Shown here piece by piece: positions 1 through 5,821 of a stretch of 5,821 nt of DNA. The position numbers were made by a program, and so were the translations under genes. The stretch spans positions 1 to 5,821 of the forward strand of contig CAIJKT010000684.1 of the NCBI GenBank assembly GCA_903821255.1. Reading direction: 5' to 3'. Numbering within the stretch: the first letter of the stretch is position 1; every line of letters begins with the position of its first letter. Below the pieces are notes generated by a model, which was given only the letters and a program-made list of their open reading frames with translations, did no database searches and was not told the origin of the DNA. Source of the DNA: an uncultured Lentisphaeria bacterium (GTDB lineage Bacteria; Verrucomicrobiota; Lentisphaeria; Victivallales; Victivallaceae).

Positions 1-43
1 GCCATAGTAAAACCAACTAAATTATGTAAAAATTTGATTTTTT

Positions 44-71
44 TTGAAAGATTTTGCAAACAACCTATATT
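44..71 (+). promoter_or_regulatory. candidate sigma70-type promoter ahead of leader region
   Basis: TTGAAA at 44-49 (one mismatch to TTGACA) and TATATT at 66-71 (one mismatch to TATAAT) are separated by 16 bases. Transcription would start near 78, just before the GC-rich, foldable stretch at 82-168, which would therefore form the first part of the transcript. The surroundings are very AT-rich, so chance matches are easy. The position relative to the structured stretch is the main argument in its favour. Confidence 0.4.
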
Positions 72-81
72 TTTATATTAA

Positions 82-168
82 TTTCCGGAAAACCGCAATA
101 TCGGAATCCCGATACTTGGCGGCCGCAGGGGCGCAACGCCACGGCTAATGACCGGGATGGCCGGCAAA
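82..168 (+). ncRNA. candidate structured leader RNA, c-di-GMP-I (GEMM)-like
   Basis: Seen directly: a closing helix can form between TTTCCGG (82-88) and CCGG plus AAA (161-164, 166-168, one bulged C). Inside it lie CCGC/GCGG (93-96 with 119-122), a perfect hairpin TATCGG-AATC-CCGATA (99-114), and a GCC-a-CGG / CCG-ggat-GGC arm (138-144 with 152-161). Known of the family: GEMM riboswitches carry an AAACC segment, then a hairpin, then a GGGRCGCAAAGCCACGG-like block and a GATRGCCGGG-like block. Here AAAACC is at 89-94, GGGGCGCAACGCCACGG at 128-144 and GATGGCCGG at 156-164. The order fits, but the spacing between the first hairpin and the CGCAA block is longer than usual and some conserved bases differ. 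It could be a degenerate or variant GEMM, another leader RNA, or chance. The first gene downstream starts about 220 bases later, which is far for direct control. Confidence 0.3.
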
Positions 169-387
169 AACACATTGCGATGAGCTTAACCCCATATTCC
201 GCAGTTGCGCTGGCCTGGGCAAAAACCATGACGAGATGCATCGGCAAGGTTGCATTCGGCAATCAGAAGTTTATATTGAAGCGGAGTCTCTGCACTGATC
301 TTGCAAGAAAAGTGGTGCACGTCAGGGACTGGACTAAGTTCTGTTTCAACTGAAAGCGAATAATTAAAGTTTTGAGCACCGTCAAAG
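169..387. other. non-coding stretch, no clear content
   Basis: This lies between the structured stretch and the first gene. Open frames cross it on both strands, but their translations look like random sequence and none has a good ribosome binding site. A 5-bp inverted repeat (TGCAC 291-295, GTGCA 315-319) is too weak to call. No terminator with a T-run and no tRNA-like sequence is visible. If the transcript starts near 78, this would be a long untranslated leader. Confidence 0.4.
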
Positions 388-1074
388 ATGTCACATGAAA
401 ACAAAAATAGAAGAAGCTTTCCACTGCTTTGCAGTTTGATGTTTTTTATCTTTTGCATTACTGCCGGAGCGGGAAATGCAGGGGAGGCGGACGCTTTTGC
501 TGCCGAATATCTTGCGCGGCTGCTGATCAACGAGGTTCCGTTTCCGGGAGAAGGCGGCTACAAGAGTGTCGAGGACAGCAAGATCGCCATGACGCAGATA
601 TTATGGGTGATTGATTGCAGAAGACAACATATTCCACCGGGCTACCGTCAGGAGTATATCGCCAACGTTAAATCGTCAGATATCATCGACATAATAACTG
701 CCGAGGGGCAGTGCGAAGGGTTTTTCCGTGATCCGCAAGGCGTTGCGGTTGTGGCTCCCCGTGTTGAGAAACGCTTCAAATATCTCTTTTTCGTGGCAGA
801 CAAGAACGGCAAACCGGGTAAATTCGCCGAGCTCCTCAAATACGGACAGGGGCTTGCCGTGGCTTATGTTGAAGGCGGCATGGAACAAGCGGACCGTTTC
901 GCCGGAATTGAGACTATCAAGGGAATCATGGTCACCGGACGCGCCTATGCGTGGATGACTGACAAGGACTACTACCGGCCGGGGGGAAATTTTGTGTTCA
1001 TTCCAGACGCGCTGAACGGCTCGTTCGGTGGAAACCGTTTCTATACACTCAAAAAAAAGGTTAATGCCAAATGA
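388..1074 (+). CDS. secreted protein with faint SleB/CwlJ cell-wall hydrolase similarity
   Basis: The 228-aa product has a signal peptide: a basic n-region (KNRR, residues 6-9), a hydrophobic core (about 11-26), and likely cleavage after Ala31 (GNA|GE). The mature part would be a periplasmic or secreted soluble protein of about 197 aa. Features that recall the SleB/CwlJ hydrolase family (Hydrolase_2) are an N-terminal LARLLINE segment with Glu49 where the family has its catalytic Glu, GQC at 107-109 where SleB proteins have a Gln-rich turn, and a C-terminal GGNRFY (214-219) like the family's GNHxFY ending. The similarity is judged by eye and the middle of the protein diverges, so the hydrolase role is inference. 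Cys77 and Cys109 could form a disulfide. The start at 388 is chosen because it gives a complete signal peptide; the ribosome binding site is weak (GAG near 374). The stop overlaps the next start (ATGA). Confidence 0.85.
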   Translation: MSHENKNRRSFPLLCSLMFFIFCITAGAGNAGEADAFAAEYLARLLINEVPFPGEGGYKSVEDSKIAMTQILWVIDCRRQHIPPGYRQEYIANVKSSDIIDIITAEGQCEGFFRDPQGVAVVAPRVEKRFKYLFFVADKNGKPGKFAELLKYGQGLAVAYVEGGMEQADRFAGIETIKGIMVTGRAYAWMTDKDYYRPGGNFVFIPDALNGSFGGNRFYTLKKKVNAK

Positions 1075-1967
1075 GGAAATTTACGCTGTTCTTTCTGCTG
1101 GCGCTGCTGTTGCTGCCCGCCGGTTTGCTGAAAGCCGAAGCGGCAACCCCAAAAAATGTGCCGCCAGAAGTCCTTGACAAGGCTTTTCTGTATGAAATAT
1201 CAAGGCATCTTTACCGCTGGTATCTGGATGAAATAGATATCGAGAACATCTCCGAAACCAGGGACCTGGTCTTCCTGGTCCGCGTTCTTGATATGAAGCT
1301 GGATGAAGGCGACAAAAGCCAGTATGTGGAAATAATACTCCCTGCGTTCAAGCTGATCGTGAAATTAAAAAAAGCTGATTACCGGATAGATGAACTCAAT
1401 GTCAATGTCAAAAGCAACGGGTTCAAGATCAACAATGTTGCCAGGTACGTAAAAGATTTCGAGATCCCGCCCGGCTGTGTCTCTCTGGCTCTTGACATCA
1501 ATGAAATGAAAAGTTATCTGTTCAGGACTCGCAATAAATGCGAATTTCCTTCGCCGGAGCTTTATGAAAGGATAAAGAAGGCTTTCCGCAGGGAGTTTAA
1601 CGATGTGCTGCTGAAGAGAACTCCGGCGGAAAAACTCAAAGGGGAAAGAATAACTTTCATCTCCCCGCTGTCACCGGTGGCTAACGAAGTATGGGCGTAC
1701 CTGGAGCACGGCAAGTTTCTGATGCGTTGTTCATCCGATATAGACTTGACCAATCCGGATGCATGGGAGCATGAATCATTGTCTTTTAAACTTTATGATG
1801 TCCTTAACCAGACGGTGGTGTCGCTTGACGAGACCGCAGGCGCCAATTCGTTCCTGACTCGCGGTCAGGTCGGCCGCGCTCTCTTCAACTGCGTAGTCCT
1901 GGGACAGCGGATAATCGTCTTTGCCGCGGAGGCCGAAAAAGACATGCCCAAACCGGGCGGCAGGTAA
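1071..1967 (+). CDS. hypothetical secreted/periplasmic protein
   Basis: This 298-aa product is not recognised. It begins with a clear signal peptide: MRK, then a leucine-rich core (residues 4-20), then a textbook AEA|A cleavage site after Ala24. No later membrane segment or lipobox is seen, so a soluble periplasmic or exported protein is likely. The mature protein is rich in charged residues. It has a helical, aromatic N-terminal stretch (YEISRHLYRWYLDE, 41-54), alternating strand-like segments around 66-125, three cysteines (136, 157, 220) plus Cys274, and a proline/glycine tail (MPKPGGR). Its ATG overlaps the stop of the upstream gene by four bases, and an AAGG at 1057-1060 serves as the ribosome binding site. 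This points to translational coupling and a shared job with the SleB-like protein, for example at the cell envelope. That pairing is inference from context only. Confidence 0.85.
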   Translation: MRKFTLFFLLALLLLPAGLLKAEAATPKNVPPEVLDKAFLYEISRHLYRWYLDEIDIENISETRDLVFLVRVLDMKLDEGDKSQYVEIILPAFKLIVKLKKADYRIDELNVNVKSNGFKINNVARYVKDFEIPPGCVSLALDINEMKSYLFRTRNKCEFPSPELYERIKKAFRREFNDVLLKRTPAEKLKGERITFISPLSPVANEVWAYLEHGKFLMRCSSDIDLTNPDAWEHESLSFKLYDVLNQTVVSLDETAGANSFLTRGQVGRALFNCVVLGQRIIVFAAEAEKDMPKPGGR

Positions 1968-2120
1968 CTAATATGGAACATCGGGGGCAAACTTCAGCTT
2001 TGGTGCTTTCGTGGAACACTTCATTGATTTTACGCCTCTTTTTGCTCCTTTAATTTCAGCCTAAAACGACAAACTGGAATATCGTCGGAAGGATAATGTC
2101 ACCAAGCATCAACGACACCC

Positions 2121-2160
2121 AAGCTAAAGTTTTGTACCCGGTGGTTATACTTTAGCTTTT
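2121..2160 (+). terminator. stem-loop, possible Rho-independent terminator
   Basis: AAGCTAAAGT (2121-2130) and ACTTTAGCTT (2149-2158) are perfect reverse complements around an 18-base loop, which may itself close with ACC/GGT (2136-2138 with 2143-2145). T residues follow to 2160. The stem is AT-rich and the T-run is short (four), so it is a weak terminator at best. It lies 154 bases after the secreted-protein pair, which fits read-through termination. Because the arms are symmetric it could equally be a binding site for a dimeric regulator. Confidence 0.35.
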
Positions 2161-2211
2161 CAACCTTATTATAGTACAAAAAAACGTAAGTATGGCTAAA
2201 TAAATGTGGAC

Positions 2212-2331
2212 ATGCCGCGCACAGGAAGAGAGCCCAATATCAAGCCCGCAATCATTGGAATCTGCGGTTATACTGCAATTAGAAATCCGCGATATATAGA
2301 TAAAGAATTTGCATGTAGCTACGGCAGCTAA
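2212..2331 (+). CDS. doubtful small ORF (39 codons)
   Basis: An ATG-to-TAA frame encodes a 39-aa peptide starting MPRTGREPN and ending CSYGS. There is no good Shine-Dalgarno sequence before the ATG (the upstream bases are AAATGTGGAC). The N-terminus looks a little more protein-like than the rest, so a decayed gene end is possible, but no family is recognised. Its 3' end overlaps the promoter-like pair of the next gene, which argues against it being a real gene. Confidence 0.12.
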   Translation: MPRTGREPNIKPAIIGICGYTAIRNPRYIDKEFACSYGS

Positions 2332-2337
2332 TATATT
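2309..2337 (+). promoter_or_regulatory. candidate promoter of the signalling operon
   Basis: TTGCAT (2309-2314) and TATATT (2332-2337) are spaced by 17 bases, giving a start near 2344 and a short leader before the ATG at 2362. The -10 match is good (5 of 6) and the -35 match is weak (3 of 6), so an activator may be needed. Between the two boxes lies a small perfect dyad, TAGCT-ACGGC-AGCTA (2316-2330), which is a possible operator but is short enough to be chance. Confidence 0.35.
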
Positions 2338-2361
2338 ACGCCATCCAAATAGAGAGGGAAA

Positions 2362-3081
2362 ATGTATAATTTAAGCAACTTAGGCATGAGCGGTGTAATT
2401 CAATGCGGAATTGATATCCGGTCTTTGGGCGCGAAGGCTCAAAGCATGGAGGACGCGGCCAATGCGCTAGTGCAGTACCTGTTCACCCATTTTATTGATG
2501 AACAAGGTGAAAAATCGTGTGCGCTGGTTCGCTTTTTCAAAACACACAATATGGACCAACTCCCTAAACCTCTTCAGGATTTCGCCAGTAACCAGTTACA
2601 GGAAAAGCCCGCGTCTGACTCATTTAAATGCTTAACGCTGCTGGCGACCGCCGGCGTGGAAGAGGTCTGGCAGTCCCGGGATAAATCGCAAGGGCATCAG
2701 GCGATTCCCTTGCCCAGCAAAGAGGTTGTTTCCCGGATTCCGATGATACGCAACCTGATTAAACAAATGGGGCTGGATATTGAAACTGTGATAAATCCCG
2801 ACCCTGAACTGCTAATGGATCTGTCTAAAAAAACATTCAACGTTTTTTATGTGCCCGATGCGGAAAACAGCCCGTACATTCCGGCCCAGGAGAATTTTGT
2901 CAAGCCGTACGGGATCAAATCCGTACTGGGATTTGGCGGTGTTCTGCCTTCCGGCAATGTGTTTGCGGTGATAATTTTCTCCAGAACGCCGATTCATGGT
3001 GAAGTTGCAAATTTATTCAATACTTTGGCGTTAAATGTAAAGATGCTGATTCTGCCGTTTGATGATTCAGTATTTGCCTGA
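2362..3081 (+). CDS. GAF-like putative sensory partner protein of the kinase
   Basis: A 239-aa soluble protein with no signal peptide or membrane segment. The C-terminal part (about 180-230) reads like the end of a GAF domain: PYGIKSVLGFGG, a PSGNVFAVIIFSR strand pair, then a long amphipathic helix (EVANLFNTLALNVK). The early part has a helix (24-42) followed by a SCALVRFFKTH strand (52-62) that would suit the first GAF strand. Conserved-looking blocks in the middle are CLTLLATAG (90-98), IPLPSKEVV (115-123) and FNVFYVPDAENSPYIPAQE (159-177). From memory it resembles an uncharacterised family found beside PAS histidine kinases, but this was not checked. GAF domains bind small ligands or cofactors; which one, if any, cannot be read here. 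A GAGGG at 2354-2358 is the ribosome binding site, rather close to the ATG. The kinase start follows 30 bases after the stop, so joint transcription is likely. Confidence 0.85.
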   Translation: MYNLSNLGMSGVIQCGIDIRSLGAKAQSMEDAANALVQYLFTHFIDEQGEKSCALVRFFKTHNMDQLPKPLQDFASNQLQEKPASDSFKCLTLLATAGVEEVWQSRDKSQGHQAIPLPSKEVVSRIPMIRNLIKQMGLDIETVINPDPELLMDLSKKTFNVFYVPDAENSPYIPAQENFVKPYGIKSVLGFGGVLPSGNVFAVIIFSRTPIHGEVANLFNTLALNVKMLILPFDDSVFA

Positions 3082-3089
3082 ACAGGCAA
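3074..3089. repeat. perfect dyad spanning the stop codon before the kinase
   Basis: TTGCCTG (3074-3080) and CAGGCAA (3083-3089) are perfect reverse complements around AA. In RNA this gives a 6-bp stem with a GAAC loop. It overlaps the TGA of the GAF-like gene and ends nine bases before the GGAGG of the kinase. No T-run follows, so it is not a terminator. It could modulate translation or mRNA stability between the two genes, or be a protein binding site. Confidence 0.4.
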
Positions 3090-3097
3090 TCATGCCC

Positions 3098-3102
3098 GGA
3101 GG
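3098..3102 (+). promoter_or_regulatory. ribosome binding site deciding the kinase start
   Basis: GGAGG lies directly against the ATG at 3103, with zero spacing, but nine bases before the in-frame ATG at 3112. Ribosomes need a spacer of roughly 5-10 bases, so 3112 is the better start. Confidence 0.75.
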
Positions 3103-3111
3103 ATGACTGAC

Positions 3112-5250
3112 ATGGAAGAACAAAAGAAAATAATGCTTGAATCTAAAATTCATGCGCTGGAGGAACTCCTGACGGTTTCTGAAACGTCGTTTTTAGCGGA
3201 AGCGCAGAAACTTGAACAAGCCAACAAACAACTTCATGATGAAATAAATGAACATGAACGGCTGAATAAAAAATTGCAGGAGTCGGAGGAAGAATTCCGC
3301 GCCCTCTTTGAGTCTTCGCGGGACGCGATTATGCTGCTGGACCAGAACACATTTTTTGACTGCAATAAAGCAACCATGGATCTCTTCGGTTTCTCTTCCA
3401 AAGAGCAATTTGTCTTACGGACTCCGAGCGACCTGTCCCCGCCAACCCAGCCTGACGGCGAAGATTCCTTAACGGCTGCGCTGAAACAGATAGAGAAGGC
3501 TTACCGGAATGGAACTAATTTCTTTGAATGGATTAACACGCGTCAGGATGGCGCTCCGTTTCAGGCGGAAGTATTGCTGAGTCGTCTGGAATATAAAGGT
3601 AAAACCGTACTGCAATCAACAGTCCGCGACATCACCAAACGCAAACAGGCGGAGAATGCGCTGGCTGGAGAAGAGCTCCGGCGGCGGATATTGATGGGGC
3701 AATCCCGTGACGGAATTGTAGTTCTTACCGAAGACGGCAAGGTGTTCGAAGCGAACAAGCAGTACGCCGATGCGCTGGGTTACACTGCGGCGGAGGCGCT
3801 GCAGCTTCATATTTGGGATTGGGATACGCAATGGACGCGGGAGCAACTGCTGGAGATGCTCCGGAAAGTCGATGTGACAGGCAGTCTTCTGGAAACGCAG
3901 CACCGCCGTAAAGATGGCAGTTTATATGACGTTGAGGTTAGTTCAAACGGCGCTGTGATTGAAGGCCGGAAACTGATTTTCTGCGTATGCCGCGACATTA
4001 CCGAACGCAAGCGGGCGGAAGAAAAAATTCATCATATCAGCGCAATACAAAACCTCATTCTGGAAAACAGCACGCTGGGAATCGCTTTAGTTCGCAATCG
4101 TGTCTTCGAATGGGCCAATGCCCGCGTCGGGGAACTTTTAATGCTTCCTCTCGAACAAATCCAGGGGGCTCCCACCCGCGTTATTTATCCTTCCGACGAG
4201 TCTTACGAGGAGATGGGGAAAATAAGTTATCCGGTGCTTGCCAGAGGAGAACGCTCAGTCAACACCTGCCAGCTTAAGCGCGGCGATGAAAGCTTATTCT
4301 GGTGCCGTTTCATCGGCAAGGCCCTGAATCCGGCAAAAATTCATGACGGTTCAGTCTGGATGTTCGAAGACATTACCGAAGAGATGCTTGCCCGGAAGCT
4401 TGTCGAAGACTGCGCCCAGCAGCAGGGCAGAATTGAAATGGCTAACAATATGCTGCACGATATCGGCAATGCGCTTACCGGCATCAGCTCATGCATGACG
4501 GGGCCGCAACTGGAGAAAGACTGGCCTGAAATCAAATTGCTCCGGCAGTTGAGTGTCTTGTTCGCATCCGCCAGCAAGGAATTGGCCGCTCTGCTGGGAG
4601 AGGCAAAAGAAAAAGCGCTGACCGGCCTTATTGATGCGTTAACGTCCTCCTTGCAGAAACGCAATACGAATAATCTTGATTTTTGCGAAAAAATCTCCAA
4701 TGCCGTAGGTCATGTCTGTGCTGTTCTCGATTTGCAGCGCTACTATCTGAAAGAAAAAAGCACCCCGCTGGCGACAGTTTTTGACCTTAAAAAAATCGTT
4801 GAAGACGCTCTGACTATTCTCTCCAGCAGTCTGCAGAAAAGAAATATTGAAGTCAAAATAAGCACGTCCGGGATAAAGACGATTGTTTGCGGCGACCAGA
4901 CTCGCATTATGCGGCTGTTTTTGAACATTATAAAAAATATATATGAGGCGTTTGATGATCTTGAACCGTCGCCTGGCAGAAAGCTGGAAATAAATATTAT
5001 TTCAGATATTGAAAAGCGGGAAACAGCAATTGTATTTAAAGATAATGGAATCGGCTTTTCGCCGGAAACAGGCGGAAAACTCTTTGAACGCGGCTTTACG
5101 ACTAAGCGGACAGGATCAGGCATCGGGCTGCATGAATGCCTTGCAATAGTCGAATCTCACGGCGGAACAATCACGCTTGAAAGCAATGGAGAGAATGCCG
5201 GCGCATGCACGATTATAAAACTTCCGTTTCCAGGGAATCAAAAAGGATAA
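3112..5250 (+). CDS. soluble three-PAS sensor histidine kinase with HDIGN-type H-box
   Basis: A 712-aa cytoplasmic kinase with no membrane segment. In order: coiled coil (1-60, heptad-like with many E, K, L); PAS 1 (about 62-178, ending RDITKRKQAE); PAS 2 (about 187-300, with the DGSLYDVEV motif and ending RDITERKRAE); PAS 3 (about 308-425, more divergent, ending EDITEEM); a dimerisation/phosphotransfer region (about 430-550); and an ATPase domain (about 555-708). The likely phospho-acceptor is His449 in LHDIGNALTGI, which differs from the usual HExxxPL box and resembles the LHNVGN-type kinases. ATP-binding motifs are intact: N-box NIIKNIYEAF (605-614), DNGIG (644-648), the F-box-like LFERGFTTK (657-665) and GSGIGL (668-673). 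It should autophosphorylate in response to PAS-sensed cues and pass phosphate to the regulator encoded six bases downstream. No heme or flavin ligand residue can be assigned by eye. An alternative start at 3103 would add MTD. Confidence 0.95.
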   Translation: MEEQKKIMLESKIHALEELLTVSETSFLAEAQKLEQANKQLHDEINEHERLNKKLQESEEEFRALFESSRDAIMLLDQNTFFDCNKATMDLFGFSSKEQFVLRTPSDLSPPTQPDGEDSLTAALKQIEKAYRNGTNFFEWINTRQDGAPFQAEVLLSRLEYKGKTVLQSTVRDITKRKQAENALAGEELRRRILMGQSRDGIVVLTEDGKVFEANKQYADALGYTAAEALQLHIWDWDTQWTREQLLEMLRKVDVTGSLLETQHRRKDGSLYDVEVSSNGAVIEGRKLIFCVCRDITERKRAEEKIHHISAIQNLILENSTLGIALVRNRVFEWANARVGELLMLPLEQIQGAPTRVIYPSDESYEEMGKISYPVLARGERSVNTCQLKRGDESLFWCRFIGKALNPAKIHDGSVWMFEDITEEMLARKLVEDCAQQQGRIEMANNMLHDIGNALTGISSCMTGPQLEKDWPEIKLLRQLSVLFASASKELAALLGEAKEKALTGLIDALTSSLQKRNTNNLDFCEKISNAVGHVCAVLDLQRYYLKEKSTPLATVFDLKKIVEDALTILSSSLQKRNIEVKISTSGIKTIVCGDQTRIMRLFLNIIKNIYEAFDDLEPSPGRKLEINIISDIEKRETAIVFKDNGIGFSPETGGKLFERGFTTKRTGSGIGLHECLAIVESHGGTITLESNGENAGACTIIKLPFPGNQKG

Positions 5251-5256
5251 TACGTT

Positions 5257-5821
5257 ATGGAGAAATATTTCAACACCCGGATTCTGGTAATTGATGATGA
5301 TGAAAATGTCAGAGGCTGTTTTCGCGAGATTTTGCGCTCCCGCGAGTTCGACCGGGAAGATGTGTTAAAAATGGAAGAATTTGGAGCCGCGCTTTTTGAT
5401 TCCAATATTCCGCGCTCATCCCGTTATAAGCGCTCTTCCGCAACATTCAACTTCGAATATGCGGAAGCCCAGAACGGCAGGCAGGGGTACGAGGCGGTTA
5501 AAAAAGCTTTTGAAGAAGGCAGACCGTTTGCCGCGGCCTTTGTGGATATGCGCATGCCGGGATGGGACGGGCTGGAGACGGTCCAGCATCTGCGGCAGAT
5601 TGACTCAAGGCTGGAAATAATTTTTGTCACGGCTTATTCCGATTACAGCATTGAGGAAATCGTCACCGCCGTGGGGACCAATGTCAGCTATCACTGCAAA
5701 CCATTTTCCGTGGAGGAAATAGAGCAGATCGCGACTAAAGCCGTTTATGAATGGAATAAAACCAGAAATCTGGAAGACCTTATAAAAATTATCTCCAAAA
5801 GCCGGGGCTCCCACTGGGAGA
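5257..5821 (+). CDS. response regulator with enlarged receiver domain (3' end outside window)
   Basis: The frame is open for 188 codons to the window edge, so the C-terminus is missing. The receiver has all key residues: the acidic pocket Asp13-Asp15, phospho-acceptor Asp97 in AFVDMRMPGWDG, Thr125 in VTAYSDYS, and Lys148 in CKPF. An ordinary receiver has its Asp near residue 55. Here about 40 extra residues (roughly 30-68, including LFDSNIPRSSRYKRSS) sit between the first helix and the strand that continues at AEAQNG. The TAYSDYSIEEI segment recalls a receiver subfamily paired with LHNVGN-type kinases. After the receiver a helix (EWNKTRNLEDLIKI) leads toward an unseen output domain, or the protein may end soon after. 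The ribosome binding site is AAGGA at 5243-5247, inside the end of the kinase gene and nine bases from the ATG. The six-base gap marks it as the cognate partner. Confidence 0.93.
   Translation, partial: MEKYFNTRILVIDDDENVRGCFREILRSREFDREDVLKMEEFGAALFDSNIPRSSRYKRSSATFNFEYAEAQNGRQGYEAVKKAFEEGRPFAAAFVDMRMPGWDGLETVQHLRQIDSRLEIIFVTAYSDYSIEEIVTAVGTNVSYHCKPFSVEEIEQIATKAVYEWNKTRNLEDLIKIISKSRGSHWE

Larger units (their letters stand above)
1968..2361. other. intergenic region between the two operons
   Basis: About 390 bases without a convincing gene. It holds a pyrimidine-rich stretch (about 2025-2060), a perfect 10-bp stem-loop at 2121-2158, a doubtful 39-codon frame at 2212-2331, and a promoter-like pair at 2309-2337 before the next gene. 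GGTTATACT occurs twice (2143-2151 and 2266-2274), which is not remarkable in a region this size. No tRNA-like sequence or insertion-sequence ends are seen. Confidence 0.6.

Noticed and set aside
291..319. Inverted repeat TGCAC/GTGCA before the first gene
   Set aside because: Only five base pairs with a long loop and no T-run; chance level.
54..353. Open frame of 99 codons on the + strand upstream of the first gene
   Set aside because: It begins inside the candidate promoter, has no ribosome binding site, covers the structured stretch and translates to low-plausibility sequence.
186..530. Open frame of 114 codons on the - strand
   Set aside because: It overlaps the signal-peptide end of the first secreted protein in antisense. 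The composition looks like a shadow frame and there is no supporting context.
2167..2172. TATAAT on the - strand within the gap
   Set aside because: No acceptable -35 box at 16-18 bases and no gene to drive on the - strand.
2143..2274. GGTTATACT present twice (2143-2151, 2266-2274)
   Set aside because: A 9-base repeat is not surprising in a region of nearly 400 bases, and the flanks differ.
4644..4845. The heptapeptide SSLQKRN occurs twice in the kinase, 60 residues apart
   Set aside because: The two copies use different codons and the flanks do not match, so this is not evidence of a duplication.
4341..5123. Long antisense frames (119 and 126 codons) inside the kinase gene
   Set aside because: They are shadows of a clearly functional kinase sequence; no ribosome binding site or recognisable domain.

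Overview
The window carries five protein-coding genes, all on the + strand, in two blocks separated by a gap of about 390 bases. Two signal peptides, a hybrid of periplasmic and cytoplasmic functions, and the signalling gene types suggest a Gram-negative bacterium. Kinase and regulator families like these are, from memory, common in deltaproteobacteria, cyanobacteria and PVC-type bacteria such as Lentisphaerota; the sequence does not settle the phylum. Nothing points to a phage, an insertion sequence or a CRISPR array.

Region 1 (1-387) has no convincing gene. It begins AT-rich, with a plausible sigma70-type promoter at 44-71. The GC-rich stretch that follows (82-168) folds on paper and resembles the 3' half of a c-di-GMP-I (GEMM) riboswitch. 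This is a candidate only.

Region 2 (388-1967) is a two-gene unit with an ATGA stop/start overlap. Both proteins have signal peptides. The first (228 aa) has faint similarity to SleB/CwlJ-type cell-wall hydrolases. The second (298 aa) is not recognised.

Region 3 (1968-2361) is non-coding apart from a doubtful 39-codon frame. It contains a perfect 10-bp stem-loop followed by T residues (possible terminator) and a promoter-like pair just before the next gene.

Region 4 (2362-5821) is a tight signalling operon. It encodes a 239-aa soluble protein with a GAF-like C-terminal half, a soluble three-PAS histidine kinase whose phospho-acceptor box is the unusual HDIGN type, and, six bases later, a response regulator with an enlarged receiver domain that is cut by the window end. 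The likely job is cytoplasmic sensing by PAS domains, possibly with the GAF-like protein as an input partner, and phosphotransfer from His449 of the kinase to Asp97 of the regulator. The output domain lies outside the window. The kinase start is better placed at 3112 than at 3103, because the Shine-Dalgarno sequence directly abuts the earlier ATG.
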